NCBI RefSeq assembly: GCF_004307995.1
Contig: NZ_SIRE01000037.1
Coordinates: 21,921 to 85,920, forward strand
Direction: 5' to 3'
DNA: 64,000 bases
DNA from: Paenibacillus thalictri
GTDB taxonomy: Bacteria > Bacillota > Bacilli > Paenibacillales > NBRC-103111
The translations under genes and the position numbers were made by a program. The notes under the pieces were generated by a model. The model was not told where the DNA came from and searched no databases. It worked only from the letters and a program-made list of their open reading frames with translations. Of this stretch, positions 1 to 8,804 are shown one piece after another. The first letter of the stretch is position 1. Every line of letters begins with the position of its first letter.

Positions 1-58
1 GCCGGATGTCGGATGAGGCGACCTGAATACGCCCCCCGTGAATGGAGGTTTACAAGTT

Positions 59-958
59 ATGAATTTCCATCTGCTTAAGTTGAAAATCGTCGAATTGCTC
101 GAACGCCACAAAAAAATAACGTCCGTCGCCGACGCGCTTGATTTACGGCAGCCCACCGTCTCCTTCCATATGAAAAGCCTGGAGCAGGAGCTGGGCGTGC
201 AGTTGTTCGAGTCGCGCGGCGGCAAGACGTTTCTGACCGAAGCGGGTCTTGCGCTTCACCATTATGCCGTTAAAATCAACGCCCTCGCTTATGAAGCGGA
301 GCGGGTCGTCAAGGAATTTCAGGTGCCGGGGAGAGGATCGCTGAAGCTCGGGGCCAGCTACGTGCCGGGTACCTATTTGCTGCCCGGGCTGCTGTGCAGT
401 TTCGCCAAGCTGTACCCGCACATTACCGTTTCGCTGACGGTGAAAACCGCCCCCGTCATCAAAGAAATGCTGGTCAATCATGAAATCGATTTGGCCGTAT
501 TTTCCGCCGAGCCTTTTCAACTGGCCCCGCTGGCCGCGGATACGTTGTGCGAAGACGAAATGGTCGTTGTGTTTGCAGCCGGACACAAGCTGGGCCAAGA
601 AGACAAGCTGACTCCGGAGATGCTGGCGAAACTGCCGTTTGTGATGCACAGCCCGGACTCCAGCACCGGGGAATTAACCGCCAAATGGATGCATGCAAAC
701 CAGGTTTCGCTGCAAGCGGCGATGCAGCTCGATTCGCTGGAAACGATCAAACAGATGGTCATCCAAAGCGACGCCGTCTCATTCCTGTCCAAGCTGGCGG
801 TGCACCGGGAACTGGAGCGCGGCGAGCTGATCTGCCGCCCGATCCCGGAAAGCGACTTCAAGCGGTATATTTTATATGCAATCAACGAAAACCGGCTGCC
901 GTCCGTGCTGCTTGACGCTTTTTTACGTCATTTGCTGGAGGGCCGGAAAGAGGGGTAA
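59..958 (+). CDS. LysR family transcriptional regulator
   Basis: A LysR-type DNA-binding regulator of about 299 residues, the usual length for the family. The N-terminal winged helix-turn-helix is clear (VADALDLRQPTVSFHMKSLE followed by LGVQLFESRGGKTFLTEAG), and the rest fits the two-lobed periplasmic-binding-like effector domain, including GRGSLKLGAS at its beginning. The frame opens at a GTG at 38, but the sequence GGAGG at 43-47 lies just upstream of ATG 59, so I chose 59. The gene stands alone on the plus strand and is followed by repeat-rich noncoding DNA; its target and effector cannot be told from context. LysR proteins usually regulate a divergent neighbour, which would lie left of the window. 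Confidence 0.9.
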   Translation: MNFHLLKLKIVELLERHKKITSVADALDLRQPTVSFHMKSLEQELGVQLFESRGGKTFLTEAGLALHHYAVKINALAYEAERVVKEFQVPGRGSLKLGASYVPGTYLLPGLLCSFAKLYPHITVSLTVKTAPVIKEMLVNHEIDLAVFSAEPFQLAPLAADTLCEDEMVVVFAAGHKLGQEDKLTPEMLAKLPFVMHSPDSSTGELTAKWMHANQVSLQAAMQLDSLETIKQMVIQSDAVSFLSKLAVHRELERGELICRPIPESDFKRYILYAINENRLPSVLLDAFLRHLLEGRKEG

Positions 959-966
959 GCGGGGAT

Positions 967-1555
967 GAGCGGGCAATGTTGTCAGGTTAATGTTGTGTCA
1001 GGTTAGCGATAAATGGCTGGTTTTCAGAACGCGTGTAGGCCACAGCATTAGCGCAATCATATCGGGATGATGGAGGAGTAGAACTGGAACCATAAAATGC
1101 TTGAACGCAGCAAATAAAGCGGCATCTTAGACTTCGATACAACTTGGTGAAAGTTGATCTTTGGTTAGGCGTCTGTAACGGACATCCTCGTCGCCATGGT
1201 TGGCGTTGCCTTATACCTGCGAACATCATGCTCCACCGTAACGGACAGGAGCGTCGTTATGTGGCAAAAAAACCGGGGTTATCATTTTTTACGGACATAT
1301 GCGCCTTTATTTGCCAAAAAAAGCCGGGGAAACCGTGAGGTTAGGCCGAATAAGAGCGACGGTGTCCGTTACGTTTAGCAAACCTCAGATTTGGGTTACA
1401 TAGTTGCGCCCACGTCCGTTAGAGCTGGCCCCCCCCTCCATCGTTAAGGGATGCACACAATAAATCGACGGTCTCACTCAGTCCGCGTTATCCATTCGGA
1501 TAGGTTCTATGTCCAGAACGGGCGATGATCGACCAGTCCGTTCGTTAGCTATTAC
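967..1555 (+). repeat. Dispersed intergenic repeat, copy 1
   Basis: This stretch has no convincing gene. It aligns by eye, block after block, with 10350-11035: GGTTAGCGATA near the start, TCGGGATGATGGAG, AACCATAAAATGCTTGAACG, GGGGTTATCATTTTT, AGGCCGAATAAGAGCGACG, then AATCGACGGTCTCACTCAG and GGTTCTATGTCCAGA. The motif TAACGGACA or its complement TGTCCGTTA recurs in both orientations (near 1170, 1237, 1290, 1360, 1410). Short open frames (1144-1338, 1196-1378) are not conserved as protein between copies. The nature of the element is unknown. Confidence 0.75.
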
Positions 1556-1593
1556 CACGCACTGGCTTCTCTTTTTCTTGGCTAACTTTAGCT

Positions 1594-2022
1594 TTACTGT
1601 CTTAAAGCAATAATTTCAGCCACAGACAGCCCCGAGGCTTTGATTATAATAGAAATTTCCACTCCAAGCTTAAGAAGCTCCAGGGCCATCTGAACGGCTT
1701 TCTTCTTCTCGCCGCGAGCTTCACCCTCAGCCAAAGCTCCTTCAATCATGGAAGCTTCATCATGCAGGTACTTCTGCCTGTCTTCATATAATCGGCGGGC
1801 CTCGGCATCCTGACTAAGAAATTCCAACGTGTCCATTGCTTTTTTCAATACAGGCTCGTTCATCGTCAGCACCTCCCAATTGGATTTATCGACACCTTTT
1901 AAAAAGAGTAACCAGTTAACCAATCCATCGCGCTTGAGCGGAGCCGCATGATCGTTCGTGAACAATTGAGTGTTAAGTTTAAACCAGAACTCCCCTTCAG
2001 ACGGCGTGAAGGGGATCTCCGG
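1594..2022 (-). pseudogene. Rpn-type PD-(D/E)XK nuclease, C-terminal remnant
   Basis: The translation resembles the C-terminal half of Rpn family recombination-promoting nucleases (PDDEXK transposase family): FTNDHAAPLKRDGLVNWLLF, then a helical stretch around ALEFLSQDAEARRLYEDRQK, a charged EGEARGEKKK linker and a closing LSVAEI-type helix. Full-length relatives are about 280-300 residues; only about 140 remain. The frame stays open to about 2022, where an in-frame TAA precedes it, and there is no good start codon (a TTG at 1965 has no ribosome binding site). The N-terminal catalytic part is therefore missing. It lies beside a dispersed repeat, consistent with an area of past rearrangement. 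Confidence 0.7.
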
Positions 2023-2033
2023 TTATATAACTT

Positions 2034-2924
2034 CTACGCACCGTACGATTCGATAGCAAACGAGTTAGGTCCTTTTTGCCTTGCATGGTCAATGACCTCA
2101 ATGGAATTTTCAACTATGTTGCGGATATTTGTTTTATTTTTGAACGGCCCGACCAGCCCGCCGATGTAACATCCCATTTGCTTCGGACAACCGATAACGG
2201 CAAAATCAAAATGCTTCATATCGTTGATGATGCTTTCGGCGATTAAGTTGGTCTCATCCTTGCCCGCTTTGGCAAATACGATAAATTCATCGCCATGCGC
2301 CCGGCCAAGGGTTGCGTGAGTGAAGTATTTTTGGACGTTGGATTCAATCATTTGATAACAAGCGACAATGACGTTGTCCCCTACTTCGAAGCCGTAATCG
2401 TCATTCACTTGTTTGAAGTGGCTGATGTCAAACCGAAATACCGCGAAACTGTCATCGTTCGAACACAAAGCAACGATATTGGCTACGTTTTCAAGAAACA
2501 TTTCCATGTTGGGAATGTTCTTTTTGATTTCATGCACATCCGCCGATCCTATATGCTGCAAATCGATTTTTTTATCCATTTCAAATCCCTCTTTCTCAAT
2601 GATGGTGATGAGCCGGTCTATGGCCATTTTCTTCTGGATCTGTTCATTTAGCGCTGAGGTAATGGCGATGCGTTTGCGTATCAATTGGTGAACGACGATC
2701 GTACTCTCAATGGGACCGCTGATGAGTTCTTTAATTTCACTCAAGGAAAAATCGAGGCTCTTGAGAATAACAATCCAATTCAGAAGATGCGATTGCTCTG
2801 ATGTATAGGAGCGATAGCCTGTCTCGGAATCAATGGCCGCTGGCTTCAGCAGCCCGATCTCGTCGTAGTGCCGAAGCATTTTTGCGGTGACCTGATTTAA
2901 TTCTGCGAACTCCCCAATTTTCAA
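2034..2924 (-). CDS. MerR-type regulator fused to a GGDEF domain
   Basis: About 296 residues. Residues 1-70 form a MerR winged helix (KIGEFAELNQVTAKMLRHYD, EIGLLKPA, GYRSYTSEQ), followed by a helical dimerisation region to about 120. The C-terminal half, about 125-290, is a GGDEF-type nucleotide cyclase domain: FRFDISHFKQVNDDYGFEVGD matches the conserved metal and guanine-binding region, and the signature reads HGDEF rather than GGDEF. The frame opens with an ATG at 2942, but AAAGGATG stands 6-8 bases before TTG 2924, and starting there gives the usual MerR beginning MKIGEF. Either c-di-GMP synthesis or degenerate ligand binding is possible; the first signature position is altered. It is monocistronic and no target is evident. 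Confidence 0.85.
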   Translation of the reverse strand: MKIGEFAELNQVTAKMLRHYDEIGLLKPAAIDSETGYRSYTSEQSHLLNWIVILKSLDFSLSEIKELISGPIESTIVVHQLIRKRIAITSALNEQIQKKMAIDRLITIIEKEGFEMDKKIDLQHIGSADVHEIKKNIPNMEMFLENVANIVALCSNDDSFAVFRFDISHFKQVNDDYGFEVGDNVIVACYQMIESNVQKYFTHATLGRAHGDEFIVFAKAGKDETNLIAESIINDMKHFDFAVIGCPKQMGCYIGGLVGPFKNKTNIRNIVENSIEVIDHARQKGPNSFAIESYGA

Positions 2925-3209
2925 ACGAAGACATCCTTTCATAAGTGATTCCGGCCGGAACTCCTTACGTTAACCATAAACCTTACCACAACAGGAAAGT
3001 CAATACTCCCGAATAGAAAAAACCGCATTTTCACAAAAAATCTTGCCGCTATAGCTGGCGCGGAGAACGCTGCCATACATAACGGCAAGTTGTTGAGATA
3101 TATGGATCTACACCGAGGTTAATCCGAACGTGAATGACAAGCCACCCCTATCTCTCGCTGTGCAAAATGGGGAGAAAATCTGTGTCTGCGAGTAAAGACT
3201 CCGGTTCGC

Positions 3210-3911
3210 TTAATGCTTGCGCACGGCAAAACGGCGAAAATGTGTGGTTACGGCAACGGCTCGGCTGCCTCTCAGGAACCGGCGATCGCCCACCCGCCAT
3301 GTGTGGGTGCTTTTATTTTTTCTGCGGATGTAGACGTAGTTGTAGGGAGAAGTAGCGTAAATGGGATACCCTTTCTTGGAACAATCCCTTAGAAATTTGA
3401 CATCTTCGCCAAGCGAGCGATCCGAGAAACGTACGTTCTTGAGGATTTCCTTGCGGAACAGGATCGTTCCACCCTGAATGAAATTGACAAATTTGTTTTT
3501 TTCTTGAGGAGAGCGAATGATCAGCTTGTGGCTTGCAGCCAAATAGACGAGGCATGCGTGCTTGCCGAGTACCGGACTTCGTGTGCGCAGAAGCGCCTTG
3601 ACTTGCTCCCTTAAATAATATGGGGAATAATAATCGTCGTGGTCAAATTTAGCGATAAGTGGATATTTAGCTCTGCAGATGCCGCAATTTAAGCATTGTC
3701 CGAGCGAAATCCGCTCCGGCACTTGATACACGGTCACATTAGGATAACCGGCGGTTTTTTTCCGCCATTCCTTCAGATTGATGCTATCCTTATTTATAAT
3801 GATGATCAGTTCTTTTCGCTTGTAGCGCTGAGTCCGGTAATTATCCAAAATGTTGTCGAGAAAATGGGGCTGATGCGTGCATGTGATTATGGACACCCCC
3901 GGTTCGGACAT
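3210..3911 (-). CDS. Glycosyltransferase family 2
   Basis: About 233 residues with a GT-A fold: GVSIITCTHQPHFLDNILDN at the start is the nucleotide-sugar binding strand and helix, AKFDHDDYYSP contains the DxD-type metal-binding motif, and GGTILFRKEIL plus SLGEDVKFLRDC match the acceptor-side and catalytic region (ED). The open frame begins at 3932, but GGAGGGGGAG precedes the ATG at 3911, so the protein starts MSEPGVS. The C terminus is basic (RRKNKSTHTWRVGDRR). There is no signal peptide or transmembrane segment, so it acts at the cytoplasmic face. It has no glycan cluster around it; the nearest neighbours are unrelated. The acceptor is unknown. Confidence 0.85.
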   Translation of the reverse strand: MSEPGVSIITCTHQPHFLDNILDNYRTQRYKRKELIIIINKDSINLKEWRKKTAGYPNVTVYQVPERISLGQCLNCGICRAKYPLIAKFDHDDYYSPYYLREQVKALLRTRSPVLGKHACLVYLAASHKLIIRSPQEKNKFVNFIQGGTILFRKEILKNVRFSDRSLGEDVKFLRDCSKKGYPIYATSPYNYVYIRRKNKSTHTWRVGDRRFLRGSRAVAVTTHFRRFAVRKH

Positions 3912-4110
3912 GAGCTCCCCCTCCATCTGCATACTTCCGCTAATTTCTTTACTTTATAAAATTCAAATTGGCGGAAGTTTGCTTGGGCCAAATGGGGGGA
4001 CGAAGGCTTGACGATACATGCTGATGTGAATCGGAAACGCAGGTGTTTGCTGTCAGGACCAAGGGAGTTAAACCGTATAAAACGGCAGCGGCCCGCCTTA
4101 CCTTCCAGCA

Positions 4111-4914
4111 TTAATTGATATTTAAGAAAGCAGCTTGCGGCGTCGTGCCGGATTGCCGGTATTCCGTAGGCGACACGCCCGTATGTTTCTTAAACATCCG
4201 AAAAAAATACGAATGATCGTAATACCCGAGATAATTCGAGATTTCCGTCACAGTCAGGTCGGAGTTCGACAGCATGCTGCAGGCTTCTTTCATCCGCAGC
4301 TGGTGAACGTATTGGATCGGCGAAAGCCCCGTTACTTCGCGGAACAATGAGATCGTATAGTTCGGGGAGCGGTGGATCAACGCGGCCACTTGCTCAATGT
4401 TGACCGGCTGCCGGTAATGCGAAACCAAATATTCCTGCAGTTCCCCTGCCAGTTTCTGCTTGCTCGGCGCAATTTCTACCGATTCGAATTCACGTGAAGC
4501 AATGCCGACGATTTCGTTAAAAATGCCGTTGACCACCCATGGCTGAAATTTGCCGTCGCCCACCGTTTCATAAAACAAACGTTCGAACCGGCGCTTCATA
4601 TATTCGAATTTACGAATTTTGCATTTCACGTATGGCTCGGCGTTGAGCAGCGGCAGCTGCTGCGCGTCTTCCTCCTCATGCCTGAACAATACCGTTATTT
4701 TCTGATGGTCCTCTTCCACATTTTCGCCAGCCCGGATCACTCCGTTCGGAAAAAACAGCAGCTCGCCTTTTTCCAAAATAAACGACTTTCCCGCCAACGT
4801 GTATCGAACTTTCCCTTCCAGCACCAAAGCAAGCACGTTGGTGTCCGTAGCGCCGATGTCCTTACGCCAATTGGGAATGCGGTTGTCGAAATGAACGGAG
4901 CTTAAACATAACAT
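4111..4914 (-). CDS. AraC family regulator with cupin sensor domain
   Basis: About 267 residues. The N-terminal half is a cupin-like sugar sensor (NVLALVLEGKVRYTLAGKSF, LLFFPNGVI). The C-terminal 100 residues carry the two helix-turn-helix motifs (VAALIHRSPNYTISLFREVT, ISNYLGYYDHSYFFRMFKKH) and the closing GVSPTEYR signature. The open frame extends upstream to 5034, but AGAAGGG lies before the ATG at 4914 and the extra 40 residues look unlike the family, so I used 4914. It is divergent from the importer and sulfatase operon at 5151-10268 with about 235 bases between, and is the likely activator of that operon. Confidence 0.88.
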   Translation of the reverse strand: MLCLSSVHFDNRIPNWRKDIGATDTNVLALVLEGKVRYTLAGKSFILEKGELLFFPNGVIRAGENVEEDHQKITVLFRHEEEDAQQLPLLNAEPYVKCKIRKFEYMKRRFERLFYETVGDGKFQPWVVNGIFNEIVGIASREFESVEIAPSKQKLAGELQEYLVSHYRQPVNIEQVAALIHRSPNYTISLFREVTGLSPIQYVHQLRMKEACSMLSNSDLTVTEISNYLGYYDHSYFFRMFKKHTGVSPTEYRQSGTTPQAAFLNIN

Positions 4915-4961
4915 GCGCCGGCGCCATCCCTTCTGAATTTTAGTTAGTTTCACTATAAGTG

Positions 4962-5053
4962 TGTACATCCAAAATAACAATACATTCCGCGGTTCAAGCG
5001 GATTTTTCATAAAAGTGAGCGTAGTTTTGTACACAATATCGTAACTCTGTACA
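4962..5053. promoter_or_regulatory. Three TGTACA motifs between divergent AraC and importer genes
   Basis: The hexamer TGTACA occurs at 4962-4967, 5029-5034 and 5048-5053. The last two lie 19 bases apart in similar context (TTTTGTACAC and CTCTGTACAT), roughly two helical turns, a spacing common for AraC-type operators. The position between the divergent regulator and operon makes them candidate binding sites. No binding is shown by the sequence itself. Confidence 0.4.
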
Positions 5054-5091
5054 TAGATTGCGCCGCATCGTTTCAGCTACTATGAATATCA

Positions 5092-5106
5092 AGGTAAGCG
5101 TTGCCA
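5092..5106 (+). promoter_or_regulatory. Possible cre (CcpA) site
   Basis: AGGTAAGCGTTGCCA matches the cre consensus WTGNAANCGNWNNCW at every position except the second (G for T). It lies 45 bases upstream of the start of the sugar-binding protein at 5151, where CcpA would be expected to act on a sugar operon. With one mismatch it is a candidate only. Confidence 0.4.
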
Positions 5107-5150
5107 AAGCTTATCTATAACTGGAACGATTCCACAAGGGAGGTATTGCG

Positions 5151-6686
5151 TTGGAAGCTTTTACCCGAATATGTTGGATTGCAGCGGCGGTTGGCATGAT
5201 GGCAGTCCCTTTAACGGCATGTACGTCTTCAACTCCAACCAGCGGAGCAAACGAACCGCCAAAAGCCGGGAGCCCTACCGCTTCGGCACCGCCGAGCGGG
5301 CAGACCGCGCCAAGCGCAGGCACGCAGGAGGTCACCCTGCGAGTGATGGACTGGAGCGACAGCACCAAGGCGCTGCGCGAAGATTTTCACAAGAAGTTTA
5401 TGGAGAAATACCCCAACATTAAAATTCAGTACACCCAGCTCACCATTGACCAGTTTAAAAACACGGTTCTCACCGCCGTCAAATCGGATGACGCGCCCGA
5501 CCTGTTCCCGGTGCCTACCGGCATGAAGTTGTCCACGCTCGTAAAGGACGGCTGGTTCCAGCCGCTTGATCCGCTGATGGACGACGCGTTCAAAAGCATG
5601 TTTGTGGACGGCACGTTCCTGGAAGGAACAACGATGGTAGGCGGCAAAATCTATTCCATACCGGAAGCGCTGTCATTGCCGAGTACGCTCGTTTTTTACA
5701 ATAAAAAGTTGTTTAAGGAGGCCGGCCTTGATCCTGCCCAGCCACCTAAAACGTACGCGGAGTTCCGCGATGCCGCCAAAAAAATCACTCAAGCCGGCAA
5801 AGGCAAATATTACGGCATCATCGAAGGCGGCAAGCAGACGAACCGCTGGCAGCAAACCGCATTGGACTGGTCTTCCATGGGTGGAAGCGGCTTGAACGGC
5901 AACTCTCCGGTCAGTCTGGTCACGAAAAAAACGACATACGATTCCAAGCCGGTGCTCGACGTATTTGAACTGTTTAAAAACATGACCAAAGACGGCAGCT
6001 TCCATCCGAAAACGATGAGCATCACCGCCCCCGAAGCAAGAGCGCTGTTTGCCCAAGGGCAAGCCGGTTTTATTGTCCAAGGCGCTTGGAATGTAGGCGT
6101 GTGGAACAAAGACAATCCCGATCTGGATTACGGAGTTATGGCGCCTCCCCTGCCGGACAGCGGACAGAAAGGTGCGCTGCCGATGACCAATTCGGGCGCA
6201 TGGATCGGACTTGGAGCCAAGTCGAAGCACCCGAAGGAAGCGGCGTTGTATTTGAAGGAGTATTACGGCAGCGACTTGTTCCAGCCGAAAAAGGTCGAAT
6301 CCGGCGATTCGTTTTCAGTCGTGAAAGGCATTAACGAGAAATATTCAAAGGCCGCGCAGCTTAAGCAATACTACGACATCTCGATGCAAATCAGCCGGAT
6401 CGTGCCCGATCCGTCGATCGCCAATCCCGCCGCCGCCGATGTGTTCGCCGAATTCAAAGATGTGCATCCGAATCTGGGCGAGCTGCTTGCCGGAGTCGCT
6501 GCAGGAGCGGTGAACGATGAGGCCAACAAACTTGGCGAGCTCTCCAAACAGCTGGATAAAGCGTGGGCCGCCGCAATTGACGCCGCTCAGAAAAAAGGCG
6601 CCAAAGTCGACGCCAAAACGTTTGAATTCGCAAATTGGGATCCGATGAAAAATTACGGCTCCGATGAATATAAGGCTTTAAAATAA
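5151..6686 (+). CDS. Sugar ABC transporter substrate-binding lipoprotein (family 1)
   Basis: A 511-residue extracellular solute-binding protein. The N terminus is a lipoprotein signal with lipobox LTAC (Cys about 24), followed by a long Ser/Pro/Ala linker, then the family 1 fold: MDWSDSTKALREDFHKKF, a DAPDLFPVPTG ligand-binding strand, LPSTLVFYNKKLFKEAGL and QAGFIVQGAW. The start is TTG 5151 with GGGAGG about eight bases upstream. It opens an operon with two permeases and a sulfatase; the substrate is probably a carbohydrate, perhaps sulfated. It has no EF-hand-like DPDxNGKND loop, unlike the LplA-type binding proteins later in the window, and is closer to MalE/UgpB-type proteins. Confidence 0.9.
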   Translation: MEAFTRICWIAAAVGMMAVPLTACTSSTPTSGANEPPKAGSPTASAPPSGQTAPSAGTQEVTLRVMDWSDSTKALREDFHKKFMEKYPNIKIQYTQLTIDQFKNTVLTAVKSDDAPDLFPVPTGMKLSTLVKDGWFQPLDPLMDDAFKSMFVDGTFLEGTTMVGGKIYSIPEALSLPSTLVFYNKKLFKEAGLDPAQPPKTYAEFRDAAKKITQAGKGKYYGIIEGGKQTNRWQQTALDWSSMGGSGLNGNSPVSLVTKKTTYDSKPVLDVFELFKNMTKDGSFHPKTMSITAPEARALFAQGQAGFIVQGAWNVGVWNKDNPDLDYGVMAPPLPDSGQKGALPMTNSGAWIGLGAKSKHPKEAALYLKEYYGSDLFQPKKVESGDSFSVVKGINEKYSKAAQLKQYYDISMQISRIVPDPSIANPAAADVFAEFKDVHPNLGELLAGVAAGAVNDEANKLGELSKQLDKAWAAAIDAAQKKGAKVDAKTFEFANWDPMKNYGSDEYKALK

Positions 6687-6761
6687 CGGCGGCGCAGAAA
6701 CTTAAGCAGCGCTTTCGACGCCAGTTTTTGCTGGCACAAAAACTTTTAGGAGGCTATGCCT

Positions 6762-7730
6762 GTGGCCGTAATCCGCTCGCTTGCCGACACTCATGCCGGG
6801 CCGGCAGCCAAACGCAAGCCGCAGCGCCGCCACGTGCAGTTGTGGTGCTGGCTGTTCATCGCTCCCAACCTGGTCATGTATATGCTGTTTATCGGCTGGC
6901 CGATTGCGATCAGCTGGTATTATTCGATGCTTGATTGGTCGGGCCTCAGTTCAAACATCAGCTTTGTCGGCCTAAACAATTTTAAAGAAATTATCGCCGA
7001 TTCTTACTTTTGGAACGCCTACGGCAACAGCTTTGTGTTTATGCTTGGCGCGGTGCCGCTTCAGCTTGTCTTGGCGCTGCTGATCGCCGTGATCCTCAAC
7101 AACCCGAAGCTGCGTTTTGCCGGCGGGTACCGGACGCTTATCTTTTTGCCGGTTGTCACAACCGCTTCGATTGTCGGCATTATTATGGTGTATATCTGGG
7201 GTTCGGACGGGGCGGTCAATTTCCTGCTTACCCAGCTTGGCTTGCTTGATGCTCCGGTCAATTGGCTGAGCGACGCCAAATGGGCCATGTTTACGGTCAT
7301 TCTCATCTATGTGTGGAAAAACCTCGGGATCAACATGGTGTATTGGCTGGCCGGATTGCAAAGCGTGCCGCGCGAGCTGTACGAAGCGGCCCGCGTCGAC
7401 GGTGCCGGTCATACGCGGACGTTTTTCCATATTACGCTGCCGCTGATCGCCCCGATCGGCGCGATCATCCTGCTGCTGAATATTGCGGGTTCGCTGAAAG
7501 TATTCGACCTGATCAAAACGATGACCGACGGCGGTCCGTTTTTCGCCACAGATGTCGTGTCGACGTACATCTACCGTTATGCGTTCTCCAGCGAGCTTGG
7601 CCTGCCGCGTCTCGGCTACGCCTCGGCTGCCGGCATGTTTTTTGCTTTTACGATTGTTGTCATCGCCATCCTGCAAACGGTTGTGAGCAGGCAATTCCGC
7701 AGCAAGCAAGGAAAGGAGCGAGCTTCATGA
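6762..7730 (+). CDS. Sugar ABC transporter permease (MalF/UgpA type)
   Basis: About 322 residues with six hydrophobic segments (first FIAPNLVMYMLFIGWPI) and the cytoplasmic EAA loop that docks the ATPase (ELYEAARVDGAGHTRTFFHI, then TLPLIAP). The frame contains ATG 6756, but AGGAGG at 6748-6753 is only two bases from it and eight from GTG 6762, so GTG 6762 is the better start. It follows the binding protein by about 75 bases and its stop overlaps the next permease start in an ATGA. It forms the membrane channel together with that permease; no ATPase is encoded nearby. Confidence 0.92.
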   Translation: MAVIRSLADTHAGPAAKRKPQRRHVQLWCWLFIAPNLVMYMLFIGWPIAISWYYSMLDWSGLSSNISFVGLNNFKEIIADSYFWNAYGNSFVFMLGAVPLQLVLALLIAVILNNPKLRFAGGYRTLIFLPVVTTASIVGIIMVYIWGSDGAVNFLLTQLGLLDAPVNWLSDAKWAMFTVILIYVWKNLGINMVYWLAGLQSVPRELYEAARVDGAGHTRTFFHITLPLIAPIGAIILLLNIAGSLKVFDLIKTMTDGGPFFATDVVSTYIYRYAFSSELGLPRLGYASAAGMFFAFTIVVIAILQTVVSRQFRSKQGKERAS

Positions 7731-8638
7731 CCGAACAAACGCAAGCCAAAGCCGCCAGCCTGTCGGCGGAAGCGCAGCGCTCCTCCAAAGGGCCTGCCGC
7801 CAGACGCAAAGGCAAAAAATCGCTGTCCGGCACACTGCTTCATATCGCTCTAATCGTGCTTTGCTTGATCTGGATTTATCCTTTCTTGTGGATGGTCGCT
7901 GCCTCCTTTAAAACCAAAGACGAATTTTTCACCAAAGGGCTCAGCTTGCTTCCCGCTTCGTTTGATTTGTCCAATTTTGCCCGCGCTTGGCGGGAGGGGC
8001 ATTTCGAGCAATATTTCCTGAATTCGGTCGTTATTACCGTATGTGTCATTGCGATAGTGCTGTTTATGACGGCCACGTGTGGTTATGCGATCGGGCGGTA
8101 CTCGTTTACAGGAAAAAAGTGGGTGGTCACCTTGTTTGCCGCCAGCATCTTTGTGCCGCTGGAGTTTGCGATCATCCCAATTTTTGAGCTGATTAAAGGG
8201 CTCGGCTTAACCAACTCGCTGTTGGGCGTCATTTTGGCCGAATCGGGGGGCAGCCATCTTGTATTTGTGCTGCTGTTCGCCGGTTTTTTCCGGCAAATTC
8301 CGAAGGAGCTGGAAGATTCGGCGATTACGGACGGCTGCGGTTACGTGCGTACCTTCGCGCAAATTATGCTGCCGCTTGCCAGCCCTATCGTCGGCAGCGC
8401 CGTCATTATGCAGTTCATCTGGACCTGGAACTCCTTCCTGCTGCCGCTAGTGCTGACGCTCAGCAATCCGGCACTGCGACCCCTGGCCGTCGGCCTGTAC
8501 GCGTTGCGGGGGGAAAACATCGTCGATTGGACGGGAATCGCCGCCGGAGGCACGATCGCGATCGTACCGATCGTCGTGATCTTTTTGCTGCTGCAGCGTT
8601 ATTTTGTCGACGGTATCGCCGGGGCGGTCAAAGGATAA
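7727..8638 (+). CDS. Sugar ABC transporter permease (MalG/UgpE type)
   Basis: A 303-residue inner-membrane permease with a charged N terminus, a first membrane segment around IALIVLCLIWIYPFLWMVAA, SFKTKDEFF after it, and an EAA loop ELEDSAITDGCGYVRTFAQI. The open frame runs back to 7262, but that part lies out of frame inside the upstream permease; ATG 7727 follows AAGGAG and overlaps the previous stop as ATGA, indicating translational coupling. It pairs with the permease at 6762 and the binding protein at 5151. Confidence 0.92.
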   Translation: MTEQTQAKAASLSAEAQRSSKGPAARRKGKKSLSGTLLHIALIVLCLIWIYPFLWMVAASFKTKDEFFTKGLSLLPASFDLSNFARAWREGHFEQYFLNSVVITVCVIAIVLFMTATCGYAIGRYSFTGKKWVVTLFAASIFVPLEFAIIPIFELIKGLGLTNSLLGVILAESGGSHLVFVLLFAGFFRQIPKELEDSAITDGCGYVRTFAQIMLPLASPIVGSAVIMQFIWTWNSFLLPLVLTLSNPALRPLAVGLYALRGENIVDWTGIAAGGTIAIVPIVVIFLLLQRYFVDGIAGAVKG

Positions 8639-8804
8639 ACCCGCCAGCGAAGCGACGGGCTCCATCTACCATCAAACGCGCTCGTAGATTCACGCGAAAC
8701 CAAAAGATTTACACAACCCTACAATTCGTATGTGCCGCGGCCCGGAAAAATTATAGCGACGGCCTGCCGCATTGCCATATCAGAACACATGAAGGAGAAA
8801 AACT

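Noticed and set aside
7262..7726. An upstream extension of the second permease giving 458 residues
   Set aside because: The extra part is out of frame within the first permease and unlike the family; ATG 7727 has a ribosome binding site and the usual overlap.
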